Notes: generated by a model from the sequence alone, not told the origin. Positions 26,586 through 37,191 are shown, counted from the stretch's first letter. The stretch: DNA of 64,000 bases from Bradyrhizobium sp. 21 (GCF_023073335.1 NZ_JADPJG010000029.1:1-64000), one strand, 5' to 3'. Numbers and translations: made by a program.

Positions 26586-27509
26586 TCAGGCAGTCAGTCC
26601 GGGACTGGTCCCGGGTATCCAGGTCTGTCGTTGCTCGTCACTACCGGACGCAATCGTCAGTCCGGGCTTGCCGATGTGCACCACGGGCACATTGCGCGGA
26701 TCGTGATCGGGTTTCTCGGCGGTGAAACTCTTGCTGCGCGTCACCAGGAAATCGATGATGTGGTTGCGCAGCGCATAGTACAGCGGATGGCGGTGCAGAT
26801 CGGTGCGGCCCCGGTCCCTGGGCAGCGGATTCTCGACGACTTCCGCGAGCACCGCGCCGGGCCCGTTGGTCATCAGAAATATCTTGTCGGCCAGATAAAT
26901 CGCCTCGTCGACGTCATGGGTGATCATGAACGCGGTCTGCCCGGTCTCCAGACAAATCCGGCGCACCTCGTCCTGGAGCGTGCCGCGCGTCAACGCGTCG
27001 AGCGCTGAGAACGGCTCGTCCATCAGCATCATCTTCGGCGTGATCGACAGTGCTCGCGCGATGCCGACGCGCTGCTTCATGCCACCCGACAATTCCGAGG
27101 GGCGCTTGTGCTCGGAGCCGGTGAGGCCGACCAGATCGATGAAGGTCTGCGCATGCGCCCTGACCTTGGCGCGATCCCAGCTTCGCCATTTCGAGCTCAC
27201 AGCGTAGCCGACGTTGCCGAGCACGGTGCGCCAGGGCAGCAGCGCATGGCTCTGGAAGATCACGGCGCGGTCGAGGCTGGTGCCCGAGATCGCCTGCCCG
27301 TCGACGATGACGGCGCCCTCGCTCGGCGCATCGAGGCCGGCAAGGATATTCAGCACGGTGGTCTTGCCGCAGCCGGAATGGCCGATCACGCAGCAGAACT
27401 CGCCGCGCGCCATGGACAGCCACAAATTCTCGAACACGGCGGTCGTAGAACCGCCTGCGCCCGGATAGCGTTTTGCGATGCCTTCGATGGAGATGAATTT
27501 GCCGGTCAC
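26586..27509 (-). CDS. cynD: ABC transporter ATP-binding protein, nitrate/cyanate type
   Basis: 307 residues. Walker A GHSGCGKT (43-50), signature LSGGMKQR (140-147) and Walker B MMLMDEP (160-166) are intact. It belongs to the NrtD/CynD/TauB class that energises uptake with a periplasmic receptor. The start is the GTG at 27509 with GGAG eight bases before; an overlapping ATG one frame off runs straight into a stop. It begins five bases after the permease stop. The C-terminal 40 residues extend past the usual domain end and look low in conservation. Confidence 0.9.
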   Translation of the reverse strand: MTGKFISIEGIAKRYPGAGGSTTAVFENLWLSMARGEFCCVIGHSGCGKTTVLNILAGLDAPSEGAVIVDGQAISGTSLDRAVIFQSHALLPWRTVLGNVGYAVSSKWRSWDRAKVRAHAQTFIDLVGLTGSEHKRPSELSGGMKQRVGIARALSITPKMMLMDEPFSALDALTRGTLQDEVRRICLETGQTAFMITHDVDEAIYLADKIFLMTNGPGAVLAEVVENPLPRDRGRTDLHRHPLYYALRNHIIDFLVTRSKSFTAEKPDHDPRNVPVVHIGKPGLTIASGSDEQRQTWIPGTSPGLTA

Positions 27510-27514
27510 ATCAG

Positions 27515-28354
27515 CTACTCCGGAAACGTGACCATGCGCGTGAAGCGCGCAAGGATCTGGTCGAGCAGCATGCCGACGACCCCGATCAGCAGGATCGCAA
27601 TGATGACATTGGTGATCGAGAGGTTGTTCCACTCGTTCCAGACGAAATAGCCGATGCCGGTGCCGCCCACGAGCATTTCGGCGGCCACGATCACGAGCCA
27701 GGCGATGCCGATCGAGATGCGCATGCCGGTCAGGATCGTCGGTGCCGCCGCCGGCAGGATCACGGTGAAGGCGCGCCTGAACGTGCCGACCTCCAGCGTG
27801 CGCGCGACGTTGATCCATTCCTTGCGCACGCTGGCCACGCCAAAGACGGTGTTGAGCAGCATCGGCCAAATCGAGCAGATGAAGATCACGAAGATCGCCG
27901 AGATCGAGGAATCCTTGATGGTGTAGAGCGCGAGCGGCATCCAGGCCAGCGGCGAGATCGGCTTGAGTACCTGGATGAAGGGATCCAGCGCCTTGCTGAG
28001 CAGCGGCGACATGCCGATCAGGAAGCCGAGCGGAATAGCGACGAGCACGGCCAGGAAATAGCCGGTGCCGACGCGCGCGATCGAATAGCCGAGCTGGATG
28101 CCGAGCCCCTTGTCGTTCGGCCCGTTGTCGTAGAACGGCCGCCTCAAATGCTCCCAGAGCTTTGCGCCGACGTCGAGCGGCCCCGGCATCGCGGATTTAT
28201 CCTGCGTTGCGGTCAGGCCCATCAGCTTGGCATACTCCGGGCTCATCGTGGCAACGGTGCCGGTCGAGCGCGTGGCGAGGTGCCAGATGCCGAGAAACGC
28301 GGCCAGCAGCACGATCGAGACGAGGCCGGCGCGGAGACGGAGGGAAGCGTTCAT
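27515..28354 (-). CDS. cynB: ABC transporter permease, nitrate/cyanate type
   Basis: 279 residues with about six membrane helices. The EAA-loop region has the typical form (EVGTFRRAFTVILPAAAPTI). Same class as NrtB/CynB/SsuC. The start at 28354 is set by GGAGAAGG eight bases upstream. A hairpin-forming repeat fills the 170 bases between the receptor gene and this gene. Works with the ATPase downstream and the receptor upstream to import cyanate (inferred from cynS in the same operon). Confidence 0.9.
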   Translation of the reverse strand: MNASLRLRAGLVSIVLLAAFLGIWHLATRSTGTVATMSPEYAKLMGLTATQDKSAMPGPLDVGAKLWEHLRRPFYDNGPNDKGLGIQLGYSIARVGTGYFLAVLVAIPLGFLIGMSPLLSKALDPFIQVLKPISPLAWMPLALYTIKDSSISAIFVIFICSIWPMLLNTVFGVASVRKEWINVARTLEVGTFRRAFTVILPAAAPTILTGMRISIGIAWLVIVAAEMLVGGTGIGYFVWNEWNNLSITNVIIAILLIGVVGMLLDQILARFTRMVTFPE

Positions 28355-28373
28355 TTCGCAAGCCTTCTCCACA

Positions 28374-28502
28374 CGTCGTCCCGGCGAAGGCCGGGACCCA
28401 TAACCCCAACGAGGAGTTTGGCGAAGACACGTTGTTCGGTACTGCTACCGATCGCAATCGATAGATTCCGCGGTATAGGTCCCGGCCTTCGCCGGGACGA
28501 CG
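28374..28502. repeat. Palindromic repeat inside the cyanate operon
   Basis: Arms 28374-28398 and 28478-28502 are a perfect 25-bp inverted repeat with a CCCGGCGAAGGCCGGGA core that is itself palindromic. It lies between the receptor and permease genes, so the operon mRNA would carry a very stable hairpin there. Confidence 0.88.
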
Positions 28503-28523
28503 ATGGGGAGGGAACAGACGGCC

Positions 28524-29903
28524 TCACGACGCCTTCCTGATCTTGAAGCTCGCCACATAATCCTCGGGCTTCTCCGGATCGAACGTCTTGCCCATCACCG
28601 CGAACGATTTGTACGCACTCGCCGGCGGCGACAGGCCCATCTCGATCATTAGCTTCTTGGTATCCGTCGCCAGATATACCTGCTCCGCCACCGCCTTGTA
28701 GTCGACGTCGCCTTTGATCTGGCCCCAGCGCTTCATCTGCGTCAGCATCCACACCGCAAACGACTGCCAGGGGAACGGATCGAAATCGACACGCTTTGCG
28801 TCGGTCTTCACGCCGCCGAGGCCGTCGGCATAGGTGCCGGTCAAGACCTGCTCCAGCACGGTGACCGGCGCATTGATGTAATTGGCCGGCGCGATCGCCT
28901 CCGCGATCTGCTTGCGGTTCTCCGCTTTCGACGCATAGGCGGTGGCATCGACGATCGCGCGCGTCAGCGCCGCAAAGCTGTTTGGCGCCGTGGTGATGAA
29001 CTCGCGGCTGGCGGCAAAGCTGCAGCACGGATGGCCGTCCCAGATCTCCTTCGACAGCAGATGCATGAAGCCGACGCCGTCATAGATCGCGCGCTGGCAG
29101 ATGTTGTCGGGCGCGAGGAAGCCGTCGATGTTGTCGGCGCGCAAATTCGCGACCATCTCCGGCGGTGGCACCGAGCGCAGCTGCACGTCGGTATCGGGGT
29201 CGATGCCGTGCTCGGCGAGATAATAGCGCAGCAAATAATTGTGCATGGAATAGTCGAAGGGAATGGCGAACTTCATCCCCTTCCAGTCTTTCGGGTCGCG
29301 CTTGTCCTTGTGCTTGGTCGCGAGCACGATGCCCTGTCCGTTGATGTTCTCGATCGCCGGCACGGCAAACGGAATGGCGTTGGCGCCAAGGCCCAGCGAG
29401 ATCGCGATCGGCATTGGCGCCAGCATGTGCGCGGCGTCGTATTCCTTGTTGATGGTCTTGTCGCGGATGACGGCCCAGCCCGCGGTCTTGACCACGTCGA
29501 CGTTGAGGCCGTGCTTGGCATAGAAGCCCAGCGGCGCCGCCATGATGATCGGCGTGGCGCAGGTGATCGGGATGAAGCCGACCTTGAGGTCCTTCTTCTC
29601 GGGCGCTCCCGTTTGCGCAAAGACCTCGGTCGCGGTCTTGATCGGGAAGAACTGCGACAGCGCCGCCAGCGCTGTGGACGCGCCGATCGATTTCAGGAAA
29701 GCGCGCCGCGCCACATCCTGCGGAAACATCGCGCGCATCACCGCCGAGGCGACGACGCCCTCGTAGCGCTTCTCCTCGCTCTCGACCGGCTCGCAGCGCA
29801 TCGCTGTGGCCTGGTCGTGCTCCGCTGCGGACTGGTGCTGGCCACAGGGACAGCCGGCTCGAAGGTTGCGATCGGGATCGAACGGATTGTCGAATATGGA
29901 CAT
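28524..29903 (-). CDS. cynA: ABC transporter substrate-binding protein, CmpA/NrtA/CynA family
   Basis: 459 residues. The mature part matches NrtA/CmpA receptors (KVGFIPITCATPIIMAAPLGF, WKGMKFAIPFDYSMHNYLLRYY). Export is by a twin-arginine type signal: ARRAFLK at residues 65-71 followed by a hydrophobic stretch. Before it lies an unusual 64-residue extension with Cys18, Cys20, His23, His29 and Cys37. AGGAGG sits just before the ATG at 29903. First gene of the operon, transcribed from the sigma-54 promoter at 29936-29951. Cyanate as ligand is inferred from context; nitrate or bicarbonate are alternatives. Confidence 0.88.
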   Translation of the reverse strand: MSIFDNPFDPDRNLRAGCPCGQHQSAAEHDQATAMRCEPVESEEKRYEGVVASAVMRAMFPQDVARRAFLKSIGASTALAALSQFFPIKTATEVFAQTGAPEKKDLKVGFIPITCATPIIMAAPLGFYAKHGLNVDVVKTAGWAVIRDKTINKEYDAAHMLAPMPIAISLGLGANAIPFAVPAIENINGQGIVLATKHKDKRDPKDWKGMKFAIPFDYSMHNYLLRYYLAEHGIDPDTDVQLRSVPPPEMVANLRADNIDGFLAPDNICQRAIYDGVGFMHLLSKEIWDGHPCCSFAASREFITTAPNSFAALTRAIVDATAYASKAENRKQIAEAIAPANYINAPVTVLEQVLTGTYADGLGGVKTDAKRVDFDPFPWQSFAVWMLTQMKRWGQIKGDVDYKAVAEQVYLATDTKKLMIEMGLSPPASAYKSFAVMGKTFDPEKPEDYVASFKIRKAS

Positions 29904-29935
29904 CGGACCTCCTGCGTCGTTGCCGGAAGGAATTA

Positions 29936-29951
29936 CGCAAAGAGCATGCCA
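29936..29951 (-). promoter_or_regulatory. Sigma-54 (-24/-12) promoter of the cyanate operon
   Basis: Read on the minus strand the site is TGGCATGCTCTTTGCG, matching TGGCAYR-N4-TTGCW except for the last base, with the required ten bases between GG and GC. Transcription would start near 29925, giving a 22-base leader that contains the AGGAGG of the receptor gene. A sigma-54 activator gene lies directly opposite. Confidence 0.85.
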
Positions 29952-30009
29952 CCGCTTCCCCGCTGGCCAGTGCCTTGATGACGCAGCACTTTTGCATTCT
30001 TTTGGCTGC

Positions 30010-30061
30010 TACGAAAACTCGTGATAAACGAAATATCGTAGCTTGATCACGAGATTTCGTA
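30010..30061. promoter_or_regulatory. Three palindromic activator boxes ACGA-N4-TCGT
   Basis: Near-palindromic 12-mers at 30011-30022 (ACGAAAACTCGT), 30028-30039 (ACGAAATATCGT) and 30049-30060 (ACGAGATTTCGT) all keep ACGA at one end and TCGT at the other. They lie about 86-135 bases upstream of the predicted cyanate-operon start, the usual place for enhancer sites of sigma-54 activators. The last box touches the start codon of the activator gene, which suggests autoregulation. Confidence 0.8.
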
Positions 30062-31990
<1,929 letters not shown>

Positions 31991-31996
31991 CGGCGA

Positions 31997-32875
31997 TCAC
32001 GCCGCCTTGGTCGTGACCTCCGATGCGATCGGCAGCCCCTGCTCGATCGGCAGCGACGGATCGCGCGACCACTCGTTCCAGGAGCCGAAATACATCCGCA
32101 CGTCCTTCACGCCGGCATTCTTGAGCGCCAGGAACGTGTTCGAGGCCCGCGCGCCCTTGAAGCAGTAGAGATAGACCGGTGTCGTCGTCGAGATGCCGAC
32201 GGTGGCGCATTCCGCCAGAATCTCGTCCTTGGACTTGAAGCGCGGGCCCTCGCCGGTCGGCTTCATCATGCGATACCATTCCAGCCAGACCGCGCCGGGG
32301 ATGCGACCCTTGCGCGGGCAGAAATCCTTGCCGTAGGGCGACGAGCTGTCACCGATCCATTCGTCGACGTCGCGCACGTCGAGAATGGCGATGCCGGGTT
32401 TGCCGACCGCTCCTAACATGGTCTTCGCGTCGATCAGGATATCGCCCGCTTCAGGCACGATCGAGAACGAGGCCTTCGCCGGTGCCGGAACATCCTTCGT
32501 CACCGGGAGGCCCGCTCCCGCCCAGGCATCGAAGCCGCCATGCAGCACCTTGATCTTGGGATAGCCGAGCATGGTGAGCAGATAATAGCCGCGGCAGGAC
32601 TGGCCGAAGCCGGAAGCCATCGACTGCTCGTAGATGACGGCCGTTTCCTTGCCCGAGAGGCCGGCAGCGCCAAAGGCGTCGGCGAACTTGGTCTTCAGCT
32701 CGCTCATGCCTTCCGGCGTCGAGGTCGCAAGGAACGTGAAAATCTCATGCACGTTCACGGCGTTGGGGAGGTGCCCGGCGCCGTAGGCGTCGGGGTTGCG
32801 GGTGTCGATGACGACACAGGGCTCGGTCTTCAAGAGATCGGCAAGTTCGCTGGCAGAGATCAGAACGTCCGTCAT
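31997..32875 (-). CDS. Two-domain rhodanese (sulfurtransferase)
   Basis: 292 residues, tandem rhodanese domains. The N-terminal domain (VVIDTRNPDAYGAGHLPNAV) lacks an active cysteine in its loop position; the C-terminal domain carries Cys238 in the loop YCFKGARAS, with Arg243. Thiosulfate or 3-mercaptopyruvate to cyanide or thiol transfer is expected. The start at 32875 has GGAGAGG. It converges with the sigma-54 activator and lies downstream of the flavoprotein and OsmC genes on the same strand. A role in cyanide/sulfur handling beside cyanase is tempting but unproven. Confidence 0.92.
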   Translation of the reverse strand: MTDVLISASELADLLKTEPCVVIDTRNPDAYGAGHLPNAVNVHEIFTFLATSTPEGMSELKTKFADAFGAAGLSGKETAVIYEQSMASGFGQSCRGYYLLTMLGYPKIKVLHGGFDAWAGAGLPVTKDVPAPAKASFSIVPEAGDILIDAKTMLGAVGKPGIAILDVRDVDEWIGDSSSPYGKDFCPRKGRIPGAVWLEWYRMMKPTGEGPRFKSKDEILAECATVGISTTTPVYLYCFKGARASNTFLALKNAGVKDVRMYFGSWNEWSRDPSLPIEQGLPIASEVTTKAA

Positions 32876-32929
32876 TGGCAGCCTCTCCATTGAGGTTAAG
32901 TGGTGGTCTTCCGGGTGGACTCGTGAAGC

Positions 32930-34042
32930 TCAGGAATCGGCGAGCATCTTGCGCAGCTGCTTGGTGGCCGGCGTGACGATCGCGACGAAATAGGCCTCGC
33001 GCAGGCGCCGCTGCGCACGGTGGCTTTTGAGATAGCCGCGCGCGCCACAATGCAGCATCGCCGCATGCGCCGCCGCGACACTGGCTTCGCCGGCACGAAG
33101 CCTGAGCGCGATCACCTTGCGCCAATAGGTTTCCTCCTCGTTGTAGGGATCGCGCGCCAGCGCCATCGTCTCCGCTTCCAGCTCGGCGGCGAGATCGCGG
33201 AAGTGCACCGGTTGCTGCGGCAGATAGCGGTTGATGTGGCCGAGCGGATTGTCCACCTCGTCCATGATGTTGATGCAATCCCTGATGAGGCCGAGCGCCA
33301 TGCCGGCCTGGAGCAAAATGAAGCCGGCGCGGATCTTCTTGACAAAGGGCCCGGCGGGATCGGCGAGGATCAGCTCATCCGGCACGAAGACATCGCGGAA
33401 CTGCACGCCATAGGTGCCGGTGCCGTCCATCGCGAGAAACGGCTTGCACGGCGCCAGCGTGATCGCGGGATCGGCGCAATCGGCAAGAAACATCACAGCG
33501 CCCGGCTCGTCCTCGCGCTCGAAGATGGTGCCGAAATAATGATCGGGCCCGAGATTGGAGACCCATGGCAGCGCACCGCGCACGACGTAGCCGCCATCGA
33601 CCTTGCGTCCCTTCAATTTCAGTTTCTCGATGCCGAAGAAGCTCTTCATCGGATTGGAGAGCCCGGTGCCGCCGAGCACCCGACCGGTCGAGAAGCCGTC
33701 GCCGAAACGTCTTGCGAGCTTCATGTTGGTCGAATTGGCGGCGTACCAGACCAGCGTGTTCTGGCACCAGGCCATGAACGCCGTCGCGCCGCAGACCTCG
33801 CCGATCGCGGCCATCGCCTGGATGGCGCAACGCAAATCCGCGGGGCCTTCGTGGGGCACGTGACTGCCCCAAGCGCCGACGGCGCCGAACTTGCGCAGCA
33901 CCTCGGCCGGATAGACCGATCCCTCATCGATCCCGGCGGCGAGTGGCGCGAGCTGCTCCTTCGCGATGCGCGCCACCTCGCCGGCAATGGACGGTGCGGG
34001 CTGATCCAAAACTTCGGCCCGTGATAAAGCCAGTGAACCCAT
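32930..34042 (-). CDS. Acyl-CoA dehydrogenase-like flavoprotein
   Basis: 370 residues of the acyl-CoA dehydrogenase superfamily (N-terminal helical domain, middle beta domain with GTYGVQFRDVFVP, C-terminal helical bundle). The sequence resembles the DszC/SfnB-like flavin monooxygenase branch more than fatty-acid beta-oxidation enzymes, but no catalytic base can be assigned by eye. The start at 34042 has GGGAGACG upstream. It lies between the rhodanese and OsmC genes on the same strand, suggesting a sulfur-related role. Confidence 0.85.
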   Translation of the reverse strand: MGSLALSRAEVLDQPAPSIAGEVARIAKEQLAPLAAGIDEGSVYPAEVLRKFGAVGAWGSHVPHEGPADLRCAIQAMAAIGEVCGATAFMAWCQNTLVWYAANSTNMKLARRFGDGFSTGRVLGGTGLSNPMKSFFGIEKLKLKGRKVDGGYVVRGALPWVSNLGPDHYFGTIFEREDEPGAVMFLADCADPAITLAPCKPFLAMDGTGTYGVQFRDVFVPDELILADPAGPFVKKIRAGFILLQAGMALGLIRDCINIMDEVDNPLGHINRYLPQQPVHFRDLAAELEAETMALARDPYNEEETYWRKVIALRLRAGEASVAAAHAAMLHCGARGYLKSHRAQRRLREAYFVAIVTPATKQLRKMLADS

Positions 34043-34077
34043 GATCGTCTCCCGCACCTTGTCCTGTTGTGATCAGC

Positions 34078-34620
34078 TCAGACGCCGACCTCGAGATTGA
34101 CCGGGCGGGTGAAGGTGTTGGCGACCGGCGACCATTGCTTCACATGGGCGACCAGCGCATTGATCTCGTCCTGCGAGATGCCGTCGCACTCCATGTCGAC
34201 CTTGACGCGCACGTCGGTGAAGCCGACGGGCTTGTCGGAGACGTCGCCGGTGCCCCAGACCGCGGTGATGTTGAGGTCGCCTTCGAGCTCGAGCTCGAGC
34301 TTGTTGACGATCCAGCCGCGGTGCACGGCGTTGGCGTGCAGGCCGACCGCGAGGCAGGAGCCGAGCGCGGCGAGCGAGGCTTCCGACGGGTTTGGCGCGG
34401 TGTCATCACCGAGTAACCCCGGCGGCTCGTCGACGATATAGGGCTGCAGATTGCGGATGTAGTTGGCGTGGCGGAATTTTCCTTCCGCGACCGTCTTGCA
34501 TTTCAAGGTCTTGATGACCTTCGGATTGGCCTTGCCGTTGGCGATCAGTTGCTCGAGCCCATTCTTGTCGATGGGCGCGAGGCAACCCGTCAGCACTGTC
34601 TTTTGAACGACGGCAGTCAT
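34078..34620 (-). CDS. OsmC family protein
   Basis: 180 residues. The OsmC/Ohr fold is shown by NPSEASLAALGSCLAVGLHANA (first conserved Cys near residue 88) and by the DVRVKVDMECDG strand with a second Cys. Ohr/OsmC proteins reduce organic hydroperoxides through a Cys pair; this branch is not closely Ohr-like, so a different thiol chemistry is possible. Two adjacent ATGs (34623, 34620) follow AGGGAG; 34620 has the better spacing. First gene of a three-gene minus-strand unit, facing the TetR regulator. Confidence 0.9.
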   Translation of the reverse strand: MTAVVQKTVLTGCLAPIDKNGLEQLIANGKANPKVIKTLKCKTVAEGKFRHANYIRNLQPYIVDEPPGLLGDDTAPNPSEASLAALGSCLAVGLHANAVHRGWIVNKLELELEGDLNITAVWGTGDVSDKPVGFTDVRVKVDMECDGISQDEINALVAHVKQWSPVANTFTRPVNLEVGV

Positions 34621-34866
34621 CATTTTCTCCCTGGCAGCCGTGGAATCCGGCAGGATACCGAACGGTCTGTTTCCTTGCATGGAGCGTGCCAGAGAAGTCC
34701 AAAAACAAAAGGCGAGGCATTGGAGCCGCTTAGCGAGCCCTGCCTGCGGATTGATCAGCCGCCGCTTGCTCAAAGGCGATGCAGATGCGCTTTGCCGTGC
34801 GAATCTTTTCAGCGCAGAACAGAAGCGGCTTGCTGATGCGCCGCGGCTGCGAGTAAGTTTGGACTC

Positions 34867-35517
34867 ATGACAAAGACGTCAAAGAAAAAATCCAATTCGC
34901 CCCACGCCGGTGCTGGCGAAGACGAATCCGCGCGCGGGCGCCTGCTCAGCGCCGCGACGCATCTGTTCTGCAAGAACGGAATCAACGCCACCGGCATCGA
35001 CGCGATCATCGCGGAAGCCGGCACCGCGAAGACGACACTCTACAAGCTGTTCGGCTCCAAGACCAATCTCGTCAACGCGGTGCTGGAAAGCGAAGGCAAG
35101 CAGTGGCGCGAATGGTTCATCGGCGCCATGGAAGACGGCGGCGGCGACGCGCAGGCGAAGCTCTCGCGCATCTTCCCGGCGCTGAAGACCTGGTTCGCCG
35201 AAGAGCGCTTCTACGGCTGCCCCTTCATCAACGCGGTCGGCGAGCACGACAAGGACCAGAAGCTGTTCCGCAACATCGCGCTGAAGCACAAGAAGATCGT
35301 GCTCGGCCACATCGAGAAGCTCGCCGGCGAGCTCGGCTCGAGCGAGCCGGTCGTGCTGGCGCATCAGCTCGGGCTTTTGATCGACGGCGCGATCGTCGCC
35401 GCGATGATCTCGCGCGACCCGGGCGTGGCGGATACGGCAGCGCTCACTGCCGGCCCCCTGCTCAGCCAGTCGAAGGCGAAGAAGAAGCGCGCGGCGGATC
35501 AGTTAGAAGCGGTGTAG
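34867..35517 (+). CDS. TetR family transcriptional regulator
   Basis: 216 residues. The helix-turn-helix lies at about 40-63 (GIDAIIAEAGTAKTTLYKLFGSK), and the C-terminal domain should bind an unknown ligand. It is divergent from the OsmC-flavoprotein-rhodanese genes across 246 bases, so it is the likely local repressor of that unit and of itself. The first 20 residues are Lys/Ser-rich and poorly conserved. The palindromic repeat at 35521 starts just after its stop. Confidence 0.92.
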   Translation: MTKTSKKKSNSPHAGAGEDESARGRLLSAATHLFCKNGINATGIDAIIAEAGTAKTTLYKLFGSKTNLVNAVLESEGKQWREWFIGAMEDGGGDAQAKLSRIFPALKTWFAEERFYGCPFINAVGEHDKDQKLFRNIALKHKKIVLGHIEKLAGELGSSEPVVLAHQLGLLIDGAIVAAMISRDPGVADTAALTAGPLLSQSKAKKKRAADQLEAV

Positions 35518-35520
35518 GCC

Positions 35521-35635
35521 GTAGGGTGGATTAGCCGAAGGCGTAATCCACCTCTTCGCTCTCAACGCGGAGCAAGAAGTGGTGGGTTACGCCAAGGGAC
35601 TGCGCTTCGCGCAGCCCGGGGCTAACCCACCCTAC
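35521..35635. repeat. Palindromic repeat at the 3' ends of tetR and the BTAD-hydrolase gene
   Basis: Outer arms 35521-35534 and 35622-35635 (GTAGGGTGGATTAG type, 13 of 14 paired) and inner arms 35541-35552 and 35581-35592 form a nested hairpin. The right end supplies the TAG stop of the minus-strand gene ending at 35632. A sister copy lies at 40522-40634. Confidence 0.88.
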
Positions 35636-37191
35636 GAAATGCGCCTCGGCAAAGTCCCCGTAAACCGCTTGATCGCATCGAGCACCGGCTGTTGATCGCC
35701 CGCAAAGAACCAATGATCGTGGCCGTCGAGTTCGACGAATTCCGCACCACGGATCCGGCTCGCCACATCACGGCCGGCCGCGATCCGCACAGCCTTGTCG
35801 TCCCGACGATGCAGCACCAGCGTCGGCACCGCAATCTGCGCCAGAAGATGCCGCACGTCGGCGTCGCGAAAGGCCTCCAACACCGCCGAGATGCCGCCGG
35901 GACTGGACGCCGCGCGCAGCAGCCCAGCCCACCAGGCGCGCGCCTGGGGATCGCCGGCAAGGCTCGGCGCGAAGGTTTCAATTCCCACCGGACCTCCCCA
36001 TTGCGCGATGAGATGTTTGCTCCAGGCGTCGTATTGGCTGGCGCGCAACGCGTGCGGATAGTCCTGTGACCAGCAACCCTTGGCCAATGCGCCGAACAGG
36101 ATGAGCCCGGCCACGAGACGCGGTTCATCGACTGCGAATTTGATGCAGGCCGGCCCGCATTCGGACGCGCCAAACAGCACGACGCGGCGTGCATCAGCCG
36201 CCCGCAGCACGGTGCCGATGTCCTCCGCGGTGACGTCCATGTCAGGCGCCGATCCGACCCGGTCGGACAGCCCGATGCCACGACGATCGAAAACGATCAG
36301 CCGCCCCAGCTTCATCAGTGAGGCCAGAAACGTCCGGCTCGCGGGATGCTCCCAGGCGCGTTCCACATGCGAGACGAAGCCGGGCATCACCAAAATGTCG
36401 AGTGGACCGCTTCCATAGGTTTGATACGCCAGATGCACACCGGCGCCCTTGACGTAGCGCGTCGTCGGAACGGCGGCGAGCGACGAAGCCGCGCCGGGGT
36501 CCAAGAGCGTCTCGGTCTCGGCTTCCGGCGCGACGCCAAGCTCGTCGCGCAGCCGCTGTATCAATGCCGCATGGTGCCGTTCAGCCGCGCTTCGGTCGCC
36601 GGCCAGCAAAAGGCTGCGCACCAGATGCCGGCCATAGACCTCGCTGAGCGGATCGAGTTCGACCAGGCGTCCCGCATGCACTGTCGCGGCAAAATGGTCG
36701 CCGGCGGCATTCTTTTCCTGCACCAGACGTTCGAGCGCGTGCACGAGCCGTCCCCTCAGCGCCTCCCGCCGAAAGAACGTCCAATCGTCGAATTCGGGAC
36801 AGTCGTCCAGAGCGAAGCCCGCGAGGAAGTCACCCCGATAGATCAGGCAGGCCTCCTCAAAGTCCCCACGATCGCAGGCGCTCTCGAACAGATGCGAGTC
36901 GATCTTCAACTCGGCGGCTGGGGAGCATCTCACGCTGGTGCGGTCAGTCTCGAAAACCGGCTGGCCGAGCGTGAGCTCAATGCGGTGAAGCAGGCGCCGC
37001 AATCGCGCGAGGCCCGTCTCGCGGGCAGTTTCAGGCCACAGCAGGGCGGCAATCACGTCGCGCGCGACGGCGCCCTTGGCCTCCGCGAGATAGATCAGCA
37101 GCGCAAGACCCTTGCGCAGGTTCAGCTTGATCGGGCGGTCGTCGGCGTGGACCTCCGGGAACCCGAACGTCCCGAGCGTGAAGGCCGTCAT
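35632..37191 (-). CDS. BTAD (SARP-like) regulator fused to an alpha/beta hydrolase
   Basis: 519 residues. Residues 1-95 resemble the winged-helix part and 100-230 the bacterial transcriptional activation domain (LFESACDRGDFEEA, LVELDPLSEVYGRHLVRSLLLAGDRSAA). Residues 245-519 are an alpha/beta hydrolase with nucleophile Ser343 in GASECG (the usual second Gly replaced by Cys345), acid around Asp464-465 and His491 or His493. Such two-part proteins are probably ligand-controlled regulators. The stop codon lies in a palindromic repeat. It faces the mddA operon and may control it. AGAGAGGAC precedes the ATG. Confidence 0.85.
   Translation of the reverse strand: MTAFTLGTFGFPEVHADDRPIKLNLRKGLALLIYLAEAKGAVARDVIAALLWPETARETGLARLRRLLHRIELTLGQPVFETDRTSVRCSPAAELKIDSHLFESACDRGDFEEACLIYRGDFLAGFALDDCPEFDDWTFFRREALRGRLVHALERLVQEKNAAGDHFAATVHAGRLVELDPLSEVYGRHLVRSLLLAGDRSAAERHHAALIQRLRDELGVAPEAETETLLDPGAASSLAAVPTTRYVKGAGVHLAYQTYGSGPLDILVMPGFVSHVERAWEHPASRTFLASLMKLGRLIVFDRRGIGLSDRVGSAPDMDVTAEDIGTVLRAADARRVVLFGASECGPACIKFAVDEPRLVAGLILFGALAKGCWSQDYPHALRASQYDAWSKHLIAQWGGPVGIETFAPSLAGDPQARAWWAGLLRAASSPGGISAVLEAFRDADVRHLLAQIAVPTLVLHRRDDKAVRIAAGRDVASRIRGAEFVELDGHDHWFFAGDQQPVLDAIKRFTGTLPRRIS

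Noticed and set aside
29958..29998. Possible plus-strand sigma-54 promoter for the activator
   Set aside because: The nearest candidates (TGGCCAGTGCCTTGAT and the stretch ending TTTTGCAT) fail either the GC or the GG element.
34624..34866. Possible operator of TetR
   Set aside because: I looked for a palindrome and found only weak partial matches, so no site is reported.
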